A stretch of DNA of 64,000 nucleotides, taken from assembly GCF_014467015.1 (NCBI RefSeq), contig NZ_CP058559.1:248001-312000 (forward strand), given 5' to 3'. Shown here in pieces: positions 8,603-16,858 of this stretch. The notes beneath the pieces were generated by a model that worked only from the letters and a program-made list of their open reading frames with translations, was not told where the DNA came from and searched no databases. The position numbers and the translations under genes are program-made. The stretch's first letter is position 1, and each line of letters starts with the position of its first letter. Source of the stretch: Alkalicella caledoniensis. GTDB lineage: Bacteria > Bacillota > Proteinivoracia > Proteinivoracales > Proteinivoracaceae.

Positions 8603-9643
8603 TTAGAAATCGCTCTTGTTCAAACTATTAAGGTATTCTACAACTTCACTAAAATTGGAAACTGGAACTATGTTTACTTTTGTTGCAGCAGCAATTGCCT
8701 CTTCATAGTTTTGCTCAGGACAAAAAAGAATCTGTACTCCTTCCCGTTCTGCAGCATAGACTTTTTGTTTCATACCGTATATACCACCAACAGTGCCGTC
8801 AAGGTTTATTTGTCCCGTTCCCGCTATCTTATATCCTTTAGTTAGATCTTCATCAACTAGATTATTGTAAATCCCCAGGGTGGTCATCATTCCACCTGAT
8901 GGTCCCCTCAACTTGCTATCTTTTATTTTAACATTTATATCTGTAGATATCTCCATATTATAGTTTATGGTCCATATACCTAGTTGTGGTGTGTTTGTAC
9001 CACCTATGGGTACCTCTAGGGTAATTGGCTCTAATCTTGCGTTATAATTTGAGGTATTTCTCCTTAGAACCTCCATGGTTACTTTACTTCCTATTTCCTT
9101 TTCTCTAATTATTTCCCTCAGATCTTCATTGGTGAAAACCTCTTCACCATCGATACTTGATATGATATCACCCTGTTTTAATATTTCATATGCGCTATAG
9201 GAGTCAAGGCCATCTAGTACAAAAACTCCTTCTGATTTAATCTCAGGGGCATAACCAGCAAAGCTAAATGACACATATTTAGCTTTCATTTGACTGTCAA
9301 TTAGAATTCTATTATTCACATCATAAAAGTCCCTGACATTCATATCATGTCCTACAACTGACTCCTTTGGCAAAAGATCTACTTTTGGGTTCACTTTTGA
9401 ATAAATATAAAAGAATGGTGAAGCTTTATATTGGTAATATGTAAGGATGTATATTTCTTCATCCAATGCAGAGTGTCCTTCCATTTCTATGAACTCCCTA
9501 AAGCCCACCACTTCTCCAGGTAATATTACATAGTTTCCTGTATCATAACCAAACCCAAACCATAAAAACAGTATAAGAAAAACAATTGAAAAAACTGTCA
9601 GCTTTCTGGTTTTTATATAATTAAACTGCTTCATATTCATCAT
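8603..9643 (-). CDS. PDZ/S16 (Lon-like) membrane protease, YlbL/SepM family, copy 1
   Basis: 346 residues. An N-terminal membrane anchor (about 14-32) is followed by an external region with a PDZ domain (about 140-210) and a C-terminal S16 Lon-type protease domain. The catalytic serine lies in GPSGG and the lysine in GMKQK, so the Ser-Lys dyad is intact. Family members act outside the membrane on secreted or membrane substrates; SepM of streptococci trims a pheromone. The start could also be the ATG at 9634. The gene overlaps the end of a broken CPBP gene. A close paralogue with the same kind of upstream neighbour lies at 18321-19325. Confidence 0.88.
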   Translation of the reverse strand: MMNMKQFNYIKTRKLTVFSIVFLILFLWFGFGYDTGNYVILPGEVVGFREFIEMEGHSALDEEIYILTYYQYKASPFFYIYSKVNPKVDLLPKESVVGHDMNVRDFYDVNNRILIDSQMKAKYVSFSFAGYAPEIKSEGVFVLDGLDSYSAYEILKQGDIISSIDGEEVFTNEDLREIIREKEIGSKVTMEVLRRNTSNYNARLEPITLEVPIGGTNTPQLGIWTINYNMEISTDINVKIKDSKLRGPSGGMMTTLGIYNNLVDEDLTKGYKIAGTGQINLDGTVGGIYGMKQKVYAAEREGVQILFCPEQNYEEAIAAATKVNIVPVSNFSEVVEYLNSLNKSDF

Positions 9644-9949
9644 CTAAAATCTCGTCATATTTATAGTAGGGATTCTCGTTATCCAATGCATCATAGGACC
9701 TAGTTTTAAATAATATAAACAAAATCACAAGAAAGATAACAAACAAATAACTATTTGGGTTATAAAGGTATTCACCAGGGTTGAACCAGTTGTGTAGTAA
9801 GAAGTAAAAGTTCTTTCCCACATGTGTTATTATCCCGGCGTACAAACTTCCCGTCCATAGAACAACTAACAAAAGAATAGCACCGTATATAATATAAAAG
9901 GGGTTCACATTAAAGATTGCATAAACCTTTGAAAAACTGTCATTTGATT
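9621..9949 (-). pseudogene. Decayed CPBP-family membrane protein, copy 1
   Basis: The 95-residue frame 9621-9908 matches only the C-terminal third of the intact CPBP-like protein at 19395-20252 (LWTGSLYAGII against LWTGSLLSGII, then RSYDALDNENPYY against RNNDAFDEKSTYF). Upstream DNA still aligns to the intact copy as far as CAAAG, but with a net 4-base loss that changes frame. The part that would hold the CPBP active-site motifs is gone. A GGGGGAAAGGG ribosome site now drives a short out-of-frame peptide ending at ATGTGA. It could still be translated from GTG 9908 as a short two-helix membrane protein, but a relic is more likely. Confidence 0.65.
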
Positions 9950-10002
9950 AGTATCCATACCCTTTCCCCCTTTGAGATCCTATATTTATAGATACGCCTA
10001 CA

Positions 10003-10061
10003 TATTATACTTATGAGAGGTAAACAACTAAGTTAAAATAACTTTCCTTATAAGTATAATA
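10003..10061. repeat. Long inverted repeat in the 9.9-10.3 kb gap
   Basis: Perfect 12-bp arms (TATTATACTTAT at 10003-10014, ATAAGTATAATA at 10050-10061) surround a smaller AGTTA/TAACT dyad. There is no T run on either side. An operator-like dyad, a remnant mobile end or an mRNA structure are all possible. The remaining 9950-10283 shows no gene. Confidence 0.5.
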
Positions 10062-10283
10062 ATGACCTTGTGCCAGATCACTCCCTAGATTCCCATGTAT
10101 ATTTAATTCAATATTTTTCGTTAATTTCCTCCCTTTGAGATAAACATTAAAATTAAATACAAATTTTTAGTTATAAAATTCATCATAAAGGAGACTTTAG
10201 GGTTCAAAATGTGTTACATATAGTGATGTCTAAACAAGGATCAATATTCAAGGCATATTTCCCTTCGCAGTATTGATAGTAGG

Positions 10284-10312
10284 TTGATCTCGTGTTACAA
10301 TATTCTTATAAT
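10284..10312 (+). promoter_or_regulatory. SigA-type promoter of the DUF4177 gene
   Basis: TTGATC, 17-base spacer and TATAAT (10307-10312). Transcription should start near 10319, which excludes the ATG at 10292 as the gene start. Confidence 0.65.
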
Positions 10313-10339
10313 TTTGTAATATTGAGGGGGAATTGGAGA

Positions 10340-10534
10340 ATGTTTAGGTACAAAGTATTAACTCAAAAGGATAAATGGTTTTCTGGAAAGTTTGACCCTG
10401 CAAAGCTAGAGGATGCTTTGAATGCCTACGCCGAACAAGGATGGAGGCTACGGAGCTGTGCCACAGCCGATATACCAGGTTTTGGGGGGAATCGTCAAGA
10501 GTTTGTTGCAATACTAGAAAGAGAAGAAGATTAA
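10340..10534 (+). CDS. DUF4177 domain protein
   Basis: 64 residues from the ATG at 10340 (GGAG four bases upstream, promoter -10 just before). The sequence has the DUF4177 pattern: an N-terminal beta strand (YKVLTQKD), then LEDALNAYAEQGWRL, a loop PGFGGNRQ and a last strand EFVAILERE. These small cytoplasmic proteins have no established function. Its stop shares a base with the start of the next gene (TAATG), so the two are translationally coupled. Confidence 0.8.
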   Translation: MFRYKVLTQKDKWFSGKFDPAKLEDALNAYAEQGWRLRSCATADIPGFGGNRQEFVAILEREED

Positions 10535-10845
10535 TGGCTTATACTACTGTTTTTCAGGATATAATATTTGTTGAGGGTAACAACCCTAATGCTACTATAC
10601 TAGGGGATGTACATATTGATTTAGGTTATCAATTTGGTGCTCAGCTGAAAAATCTTAACGATGTTAAGAAAGAAATTGCATCCCAAATTACCAGTAAAGG
10701 TGGAAATTGTATAGTAGACTTTAAATATGGTCAAAAAAGCAGGCTTTTTGCCATTGATGATGTATCTTTCTGGGGTTCTGGTAAAATTGCCTCATTACCT
10801 CAGGATATCTATGAAGAAATCTTAGCTAAAAAGAAAAAAAGATAA
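10534..10845 (+). CDS. Small hypothetical protein coupled to DUF4177 protein
   Basis: 103 residues from the ATG at 10534, overlapping the preceding stop. Not recognised. It looks like a compact alpha/beta fold: strands around TTVFQDIIFVEG and ATILGDVHIDL, a helix KNLNDVKKEIASQI, a strand CIVDFKYGQK, and a lysine-rich tail. Tight coupling suggests that it works with the DUF4177 protein. A bidirectional terminator overlaps its stop codon. Confidence 0.7.
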   Translation: MAYTTVFQDIIFVEGNNPNATILGDVHIDLGYQFGAQLKNLNDVKKEIASQITSKGGNCIVDFKYGQKSRLFAIDDVSFWGSGKIASLPQDIYEEILAKKKKR

Positions 10846-10867
10846 GCGTCCGCTTATCTTTTTTTCT
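10834..10867. terminator. Bidirectional intrinsic terminator
   Basis: AAGATAAGCG and CGCTTATCTT flank a two-base loop, with an A run before and a T run after. It can therefore end both the plus-strand pair and the minus-strand pst-phoU transcript. Confidence 0.85.
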
Positions 10868-10952
10868 TTTTAGGGTACTTTCACTTAATTTTCAATAACG
10901 ACTCGTCAGTTTCTATAACAATATTTTCTTGAGGCCTCGTAAAGACAATATC

Positions 10953-11612
10953 TTAATCATTTAGCTCTTTTCTTACACCTGTTACCATGTAAATCAGCCA
11001 TTCTCCAAGGTTTGTTGCGTGATCACCTATCCTTTCAAGGTAGCTGCTTACAAAAAGAAGTTGAGTTGCTTGAGATATATTTTTTGGGTTTTCCAACATA
11101 TAAGTTAGTAGTTCCCTGAAAATCTGATCGTGGAGGCTATCTATTTCATCATCATCTGTACAGACTTCATGGGCTAGCTCAACGTTTTCATTCACAAAGG
11201 CATCTAGGGCCTTTTTCACCATGGCCTGTACCTTTTCTGCCATCCTAGGAATATCAACCAGTGGTTTAATTAATGGATCAAAGCCTATTCTAATACACAC
11301 CCTAGCAATATCATTGGCATGGTCGGCTATTCTTTCTAAGTCTGTGATTATCTTTAGGACTGTTGCAATCTTCCTTAAATCTTTAGCCATGGGCTGCTGC
11401 ATGGCTATTAGTTTTAAGCAGTTATCTTCAATTTTAAGCTCCATTTCATCTATATTATGCTCTTCTTCAATTACTTGCTGGGCTAGCTCAATATCTTGAT
11501 TTTTAAGGGCAGTAACAGATTTTTTTATACTTTGCTCAACCATATCACCCATAATTAACAGGTCTATAACCAATTGATTTAATTCATCATGAAAACTCTG
11601 TCTAACTTCCAT
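10953..11612 (-). CDS. phoU: Phosphate signalling protein PhoU
   Basis: 219 residues, the usual PhoU length, made of two PhoU three-helix repeats. Each has the metal-binding E/DxxxD pattern (LERIADHANDIARVC in the first, LERIGDHATNLGEW in the second). PhoU links the PstSCAB transporter to PhoR/PhoP signalling and limits phosphate uptake. It is the last gene of pstSCAB-phoU, with a GGAGGAG ribosome site 24 bases after pstB. PhoR/PhoP themselves are not in this window. Confidence 0.95.
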   Translation of the reverse strand: MEVRQSFHDELNQLVIDLLIMGDMVEQSIKKSVTALKNQDIELAQQVIEEEHNIDEMELKIEDNCLKLIAMQQPMAKDLRKIATVLKIITDLERIADHANDIARVCIRIGFDPLIKPLVDIPRMAEKVQAMVKKALDAFVNENVELAHEVCTDDDEIDSLHDQIFRELLTYMLENPKNISQATQLLFVSSYLERIGDHATNLGEWLIYMVTGVRKELND

Positions 11613-11636
11613 TTCTCTCTCCTCCTTATATACTCC

Positions 11637-12395
11637 TTAACCAAATCTACCGGTTATATAGTCTTCAGTTTTTTGATTTTTAGGTTTAGTAAACATTTGA
11701 GATGTTTCTCCATACTCAATTACATGACCACTTAGGAAAAAAGCTGTTTTTTGAGAGATCCTTGCAGCTTGTTGCATATTATGGGTTACGATTATGATGG
11801 TGTACTTGTCTTTAAGTTTAGTAATCAAGTCCTCTACCTTGGCTGTAGCAATGGGGTCTAAGGCAGAGCATGGCTCATCCATTAAAAGCACATCAGGTTC
11901 AACAGCGAGGGCCCTTGCTATGCATAACCTTTGCTGTTGTCCTCCCGATAGGGAGAATGCTGAAGAGTTTAATTTGTCCTTTACCTCATCCCAAAGAGCA
12001 CCGGACTTCAGACTTTTTTCTACTATTTCATTAAGTTTAGCCCTATCCTTTATCCCGTGAATCCTAGGTCCAAAGGCTATATTCTCAAAGATTGATTTTG
12101 GAAAAGGATTTGGTTTTTGAAATACCATGCCAACCTGTTGCCTTAGTGTAACAACATTGGCTTTTTCATGATAGATGTCTTGCTCTCTATACTTAATTTC
12201 TCCCACTACTTTCGAATTTGGAACAATGTCTATCATCCTATTTAAAGTTTTTAAAAAAGTTGACTTGCCGCATCCTGATGGTCCTATTATAGCAGTTACT
12301 TGCTTTTCATCGATATCCATGTCAATACCCTTGATAATTTGGTCATTACCATAATATATTTCAAGGTTGCGGGTGCTATATACAGTATTTTGCAT
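11637..12395 (-). CDS. pstB: Phosphate ABC transporter ATPase PstB
   Basis: 252 residues. Walker [10 protein letters not shown], signature LSGGQQQR, Walker [14 protein letters not shown] and the VTHNMQQA switch are all intact. The C-terminal [10 protein letters not shown] and [18 protein letters not shown] are characteristic of PstB. It powers high-affinity phosphate import with PstA and PstC. GGAGGCG precedes the ATG. Confidence 0.97.
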   Translation of the reverse strand: MQNTVYSTRNLEIYYGNDQIIKGIDMDIDEKQVTAIIGPSGCGKSTFLKTLNRMIDIVPNSKVVGEIKYREQDIYHEKANVVTLRQQVGMVFQKPNPFPKSIFENIAFGPRIHGIKDRAKLNEIVEKSLKSGALWDEVKDKLNSSAFSLSGGQQQRLCIARALAVEPDVLLMDEPCSALDPIATAKVEDLITKLKDKYTIIIVTHNMQQAARISQKTAFFLSGHVIEYGETSQMFTKPKNQKTEDYITGRFG

Positions 12396-12423
12396 GTTGT
12401 TCTCGCCTCCATTTTTTTCACAC

Positions 12424-13266
12424 TTATGAGAATTTCTTTACTAACCTCTTTAATAAGAATCCGGTAGTGAAATTAATAAATAATACTAAGAAAATCAGCA
12501 CTGCTCCTGTACCAAATGCAACATCCATATTACCTGTTTCCATAGCTACCATGTAAAGATGTAAAGCTAGTGTCCTACTTCCATCAAAGATATTTCTAGG
12601 TAATAGTAAGGTACCTCCTAGGGTTAAAATAAAAGCCGCAGTTTCCCCCACTACTCTACCTATAGATAAAATCAAACTAGTCAATATACCCGGAAATGCT
12701 ATAGGTAACACTATTTTCTTTATGGTATACCACCTAGTTGTTCCTAGTGCAAGGCTACCTTCCCTTAATGAATTGGGGACATTTTTTAATGCTTCTTCAG
12801 ACGCACGTATAATAACAGGTAAAATCATGGTAACTCCTGTTAAAGCCCCAGAGATAATCGACCATCCACCTGTTATAGGCTTCAAAAGAATTACAAAAAA
12901 AGCAAACCCAAATAACCCAAAAATTATAGATGGAATTCCTGATAATGCCTCTGTGGCAAATCTTATTGTCCTTTTTAATGGACCATCCTGCAAGTACTCA
13001 TTCATCAAAATAGCAGTTCCCACTCCCAATGGAGTCGCAATTGCTAAAGTTGTTGCAACTAGGTATACGGTGCCTATAATTGCAGGATAAATACCACCCT
13101 CAGAGCCCATCTTTCTTGGATGTTCTAATAGAAACTCTAAACTTATCATACTAAGCCCTCTACTTAGTACGTAAAATAATATTGCCAGAAGTATTACAAA
13201 TGTAAACATGGCTATCAAACTTAAAAACCCAAAGGCAATAAATTGACTTTTTTGAGCTTTCGTCAT
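12424..13266 (-). CDS. pstA: Phosphate ABC transporter permease PstA
   Basis: 280 residues with about six membrane segments and a binding-protein-dependent transport domain. The EAA loop reads [27 protein letters not shown] in part (EGSLALG core). The start overlaps the pstC stop by four bases (ATGA), which is typical coupling for the two permease halves. Confidence 0.95.
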   Translation of the reverse strand: MTKAQKSQFIAFGFLSLIAMFTFVILLAILFYVLSRGLSMISLEFLLEHPRKMGSEGGIYPAIIGTVYLVATTLAIATPLGVGTAILMNEYLQDGPLKRTIRFATEALSGIPSIIFGLFGFAFFVILLKPITGGWSIISGALTGVTMILPVIIRASEEALKNVPNSLREGSLALGTTRWYTIKKIVLPIAFPGILTSLILSIGRVVGETAAFILTLGGTLLLPRNIFDGSRTLALHLYMVAMETGNMDVAFGTGAVLIFLVLFINFTTGFLLKRLVKKFS

Positions 13267-14222
13267 CTGGCATTCCCCCTTTTAGCTATAACAGTGGTAA
13301 CTGAATTTAGTATCATTATAAAAATAAATAATACTATTCCAGTTGCAAATAGTGCCTGCCTATGTTCGGGACCTGCATATCCCATTTCAATTGCAATGTT
13401 TCCTGTCATACTTCTAACTGGTGAAAATAATCCCTTCCAACCTAGCTCTGGAATTAAAACAGTATTTCCTACCACCATAATTACTGCCATTGTTTCTCCC
13501 AATGCCCTACCCATACCAAGAATTATTGAAGTAATGATACCAGATTTTGCAGCAGGAACAACTACCTTATATATTGTTTGCCACTTAGAGGCTCCTAAAG
13601 CTAATGCCCCCTCTTTATATTCCTTTGGAATAGATCTAATGGCATCCTCAGAAATGTTAATAATTGTAGGTAAAATCATTATGGATAGTATAATGCCTCC
13701 TGCAAGGATCGAATACCCTGTTTGGTAGTTTGCAGGTAGTGTACTTCCTAAGTGATTCCTCGTAAATTCAGAAATGAATTGCCTTACTACTACCATGCCA
13801 AATAAACCATATATAACCGACGGTATCCCCGCTAAAAGGTCGATGGCTGGCCTAAAAAATTGTCCTACTTTTTTGGGTGCTATTTCTGTGAGAAATACTG
13901 CTACTGCTATGCCCATTGGTGCGCCGATGACCAGTGCAACAATTGTCAAAAGAATTGAACCCACAATCATGGGGAAAATTCCGTAAATCTGATTTGTAGG
14001 ATTCCATGTTGTACCAAATATAAAGCTAGACAGTCCGTACTTTGTAAAAATTGGCATACCCTCTCTAAATACAAAAAAACTAATTAACCCTAAGGCAAGA
14101 ACTGATGTCATGGCCATTATAATTAGCAAAATCTTAACTATTTTTTCTTCAAACTCCCATTTGGTGCCTGTTGAACTATTTAGTAACGCCCTCCCTGGGA
14201 TTGGACTAATAGTAGGTTCCAA
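13263..14222 (-). CDS. pstC: Phosphate ABC transporter permease PstC
   Basis: About 319 residues from a TTG at 14222. This start is chosen because AAAGGGAG sits 8 bases upstream. A reading from the ATG at 14273 would put the first 17 codons inside a stable stem-loop that ends right before that ribosome site. Six membrane segments follow, with the EAA loop EDAIRSIPKEYKEGALALGAS. It partners with PstA. The segment before the first helix is longer than usual. Confidence 0.93.
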   Translation of the reverse strand: MEPTISPIPGRALLNSSTGTKWEFEEKIVKILLIIMAMTSVLALGLISFFVFREGMPIFTKYGLSSFIFGTTWNPTNQIYGIFPMIVGSILLTIVALVIGAPMGIAVAVFLTEIAPKKVGQFFRPAIDLLAGIPSVIYGLFGMVVVRQFISEFTRNHLGSTLPANYQTGYSILAGGIILSIMILPTIINISEDAIRSIPKEYKEGALALGASKWQTIYKVVVPAAKSGIITSIILGMGRALGETMAVIMVVGNTVLIPELGWKGLFSPVRSMTGNIAIEMGYAGPEHRQALFATGIVLFIFIMILNSVTTVIAKRGNAR

Positions 14223-14241
14223 TTTTTTCACTCCCTTTATA

Positions 14242-14287
14242 CAAGTGAATACAGGGTGATATTTCCATTCCACCCTGTTTTCACCTG
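14242..14287 (-). promoter_or_regulatory. Stem-loop between pstS and pstC
   Basis: A 17-bp imperfect stem (14242-14258 with 14271-14287, 15 pairs perfect) has no T run after it. It probably protects the abundant pstS part of the mRNA or lowers downstream expression. This is common behind genes for binding proteins, which are needed in excess. Confidence 0.6.
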
Positions 14288-14304
14288 ATATTTAATTTCT
14301 TTAA

Positions 14305-15144
14305 CTATTTTACAGGAACGTATCCGTTTTCTGATACTATGGATTGACCTTCTTGACTAAGAACAAAATCTATAAATGCCTGAGTTAAAGCACTTTTTTC
14401 TTTTCCTTCAGTTGTTAGATAAATGAATGGTCTTGCAATAGAGTAGGCCCCAGATTGGATGGTTGCTGTTGTTGGCTCAACATTGTCTACTTTAACAGGT
14501 TTTACTGAGTTATTTAAACCACCGATGGAAACATAACCAATTGCATTTATGTCGTTAGAAACCGCTTCTCTAACTGAACCAGTAGAATTTTGAATGATTG
14601 CGGTGCTAGCTAAGTCTTCATTGTTTAGCACAATCTCATCAAATGCTCCACGGGTACCTGAACCTTCTTCTCTAGAGACTACGACTATATCTACATCTTC
14701 GCCACCAACTTCTGACCAATTAGTAATTTCACCTAGGAAAATCTTAGTTATATCTTCTAGACTCATGTTGCTAATGTCGTTTTCTGGGTGAACTACTACA
14801 GCTATACCATCTATGGCAATTGTGTAAGCTACAACACCTTTTTCATCATCTTTTAGGGAACGAGAAGATGCTCCAATATCCGCTGCTCCTTCTTGGGCTG
14901 CTTTGATTCCACCACCAGAACCTCCCCCTGAAACTTCAAGCCTTGCATCTTTATGAATTTGCATAAATGCCGTTGCTAATTCTTCAGAAAGTGGTTGAAC
15001 TGAAGTTGACCCAGCCATGGTAATTGTCCCACTTAATGTTTCTCCTGGAGACTCATCTTCACTACCACATCCAGTAAGTAATGCCATTCCTAGAACCAAA
15101 CTCATAGTAATTGTTAATAAACGACTTTTCTTAAAAAATTTCAT
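14305..15144 (-). CDS. pstS: Phosphate-binding lipoprotein PstS
   Basis: 279 residues. It has a signal peptide with lipobox LLTGC and then a PBP-like domain. Phosphate-contact motifs are AGSTSVQPL, SGGGSGGG and SREEGSGTRGAF. It is anchored outside the membrane and delivers phosphate to PstCA. It is the first and probably most highly expressed gene of the operon, preceded by a PHO-box-like promoter and an AGGAGG ribosome site. Confidence 0.96.
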   Translation of the reverse strand: MKFFKKSRLLTITMSLVLGMALLTGCGSEDESPGETLSGTITMAGSTSVQPLSEELATAFMQIHKDARLEVSGGGSGGGIKAAQEGAADIGASSRSLKDDEKGVVAYTIAIDGIAVVVHPENDISNMSLEDITKIFLGEITNWSEVGGEDVDIVVVSREEGSGTRGAFDEIVLNNEDLASTAIIQNSTGSVREAVSNDINAIGYVSIGGLNNSVKPVKVDNVEPTTATIQSGAYSIARPFIYLTTEGKEKSALTQAFIDFVLSQEGQSIVSENGYVPVK

Positions 15145-15177
15145 TTTTTTAAAACCTCCTAAGTTTGTGTTACCTTA

Positions 15178-15231
15178 ATAATAAACTACCTTTGTTAGAG
15201 AAAAATGATAGTTATGTTAAGGTAGTGTAAA
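15178..15231 (-). promoter_or_regulatory. PHO-box-type promoter of pstSCAB-phoU
   Basis: On the minus strand 11-base blocks run TTTACACTACC (15231-15221), TTAACATAACT, ATCATTTTTCT and CTAACAAAGGT, then a -10 TATTAT at 15183-15178. Three of the four blocks fit the TT(A/T)ACA half-site of Firmicute PhoP, in the same phase. Phosphate-starvation induction is inferred. Confidence 0.7.
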
Positions 15232-15250
15232 TTTAGTATATATACATAAA

Positions 15251-15277
15251 ATAAAAAAACCCTTGATATCAAGGGTT
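15251..15277 (-). terminator. Terminator upstream of pstS
   Basis: A 20-base perfect palindrome (15258-15277, half AACCCTTGAT) is followed on the minus strand by seven T. It ends the padR/membrane-protein transcript. A nearly identical terminator with the same flank lies after tRNA-Pro at 37374. Confidence 0.85.
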
Positions 15278-15356
15278 CTCAACATTGTATCGAATTTATA
15301 TTTAATGTCTAATCAAGAATAGTTAGTATTTTTAATGCAAATTTTATATTGAAACA

Positions 15357-16382
15357 TCAATCTCCAAGTTTTAATTCACATTTTTCCAGCTTGGTTATTA
15401 AATTGAAAAAATCTTTTCTTCTCCCAAGAACAGAAATGAATACAATTATTATAATAAGCAAGATTATGGTTAATATCATTGGAATTACTTCCACGCTGTT
15501 GCGCATTTGAACCCAAACTAGAAATAGCAACTGAAAAACAAGCACAATAAAAATCAGTAATTGAGGAATGTAGCATAATCTTTGTTCCTTTTTAATTTTC
15601 TCTACTATTTGCAGCTGGTTTAAGGGCTGCTTCCCTTTTTCTATCCTTTTTTTATTCACCTTAGCATATTTCTTTTTCAATGATTCAAATAATTTTTCCT
15701 CAAATGATGTTGAATTTTCATTAAATGAAGTGGTTATTTCTTTTTTTGTTTCATGATCTAATATAATCAATGCCGACACATGGATTACAAGAGAGGTACA
15801 TAATAGAAAAAACATTTGAAACAGGGATATTTCAATAGGGACTTTAGGCATAGCAAGACCAAGTAGGACTACTAGAATAACGAAAAGGTATTTATGCATT
15901 TTGGAGAAAAGTTTGACTTTCCTACTTGAAAGACTTTCTTTCTGATTAAATGCTTTTTTCCTTAAGAAATATGATATAACTTCCGCTCCCATCATGGATA
16001 TCAAAAAAATCGTAAAATACGTTGCTATGTGTATCCGTTCCATAGCAAACATTGGAATGAGAGATGAGAACATGCTCAGTAAACCTACTATAAAAGTGCA
16101 TATACTACAAACTAAAAGTCCATCTGTCACTTTTAGCATTTGCCAATTAGGCATATAGGCCAGTTTTAAGTTCTCACAGAATTTTTTAATGTCACTACCT
16201 ACTATATTAGACACTTGCTGACCTGCTTCTTGAGCATTTAACAGTAGGTCCACAATTTCATTTAAACATCTTTCCATCACAGATTGATCTATGTTGCTTA
16301 GCTTATAGTATAATTCAGCTTTTTCAAAGGTAACTAAATACTCTCCCCAAAGTTTGTTCTTAAGATTATTTATTGTTTTCAT
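15357..16382 (-). CDS. PadR-associated membrane protein
   Basis: About 341 residues from the ATG at 16382, behind GGGGGG within the end of padR. A soluble helical N-terminus of about 100 residues resembles the HAAS/DUF1048-like domains often encoded beside PadR regulators. Two membrane segments (about 115-160) follow, then a pair near 190-225, a charged middle, and two final segments (about 280-330). Function is unknown; proteins of this kind may sense or be controlled with envelope stress. It overlaps padR by 17 bases, so the two are co-translated and repressed together. Confidence 0.65.
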   Translation of the reverse strand: MKTINNLKNKLWGEYLVTFEKAELYYKLSNIDQSVMERCLNEIVDLLLNAQEAGQQVSNIVGSDIKKFCENLKLAYMPNWQMLKVTDGLLVCSICTFIVGLLSMFSSLIPMFAMERIHIATYFTIFLISMMGAEVISYFLRKKAFNQKESLSSRKVKLFSKMHKYLFVILVVLLGLAMPKVPIEISLFQMFFLLCTSLVIHVSALIILDHETKKEITTSFNENSTSFEEKLFESLKKKYAKVNKKRIEKGKQPLNQLQIVEKIKKEQRLCYIPQLLIFIVLVFQLLFLVWVQMRNSVEVIPMILTIILLIIIIVFISVLGRRKDFFNLITKLEKCELKLGD

Positions 16383-16737
16383 CTTCAACATCCCCCCGCC
16401 CTTCAAATAAAATCCTATTAGCTTGTTCAGTAATTAATTGGTATCGTTCTTTAAAATTGCTTAAGTACTCTCTCCCAGCCATTGTGATTGAATAGTATTT
16501 TCTTTTTGGCCCCATAGGAGAATCACCTAATCTACAAGATATATACTCTTTTCTCTCAAGTCTTGTAAGTATAGGGTATAGAGTCCCATCTTGTACGTCT
16601 GTAAAAGAATATTCTTGTAGCTTTATCAGAATACCATAACCATAGGTTTCTCCTCTTCCAATAATTGCCAAAATGCACCCTTCCAAAATACCCTTTAATA
16701 ACTGTGTCTCTCCCAAATATCTCACCTGACTTTCCAT
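16366..16737 (-). CDS. PadR family transcriptional regulator
   Basis: 123 residues. The winged helix has the PadR signature: LLKGILEGCILAII, YGYGILIKL, the wing GTLYPILTRLERKEYI, and GPKRKYYSIT. It is expected to repress its own operon: a 20-bp perfect inverted repeat lies across the -35 and -10 of its promoter. The ribosome site is weak and the leader would be only about 25 bases. Confidence 0.9.
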   Translation of the reverse strand: MESQVRYLGETQLLKGILEGCILAIIGRGETYGYGILIKLQEYSFTDVQDGTLYPILTRLERKEYISCRLGDSPMGPKRKYYSITMAGREYLSNFKERYQLITEQANRILFEGRGDVEDENNK

Positions 16738-16765
16738 CTACTTAGCAATGCATAGTAGGATTAGT

Positions 16766-16816
16766 TAAATAATACCAGTACTACTCTGTATTGTCAAGTA
16801 GTACTGGTATTATTTA
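16766..16816 (-). promoter_or_regulatory. padR promoter with overlapping palindromic operator
   Basis: On the minus strand TTGACA (16797-16792), 17 bases and TATTAT (16774-16769) form a near-consensus SigA promoter. Perfect 20-bp arms (16766-16785 and 16797-16816, core CCAGTACTACT) with an 11-base centre cover both elements. This is an ideal arrangement for autorepression. Confidence 0.8.
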
Positions 16817-16858
16817 TAACTTCCTTTTAATAGGTAATAGAGCTTGATTAACAAACCC

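Noticed and set aside
10441-10533. 31-residue N-terminal extension of the 10534-10845 protein
   Set aside because: It lies out of frame inside the DUF4177 gene; the TAATG overlap gives a natural start.
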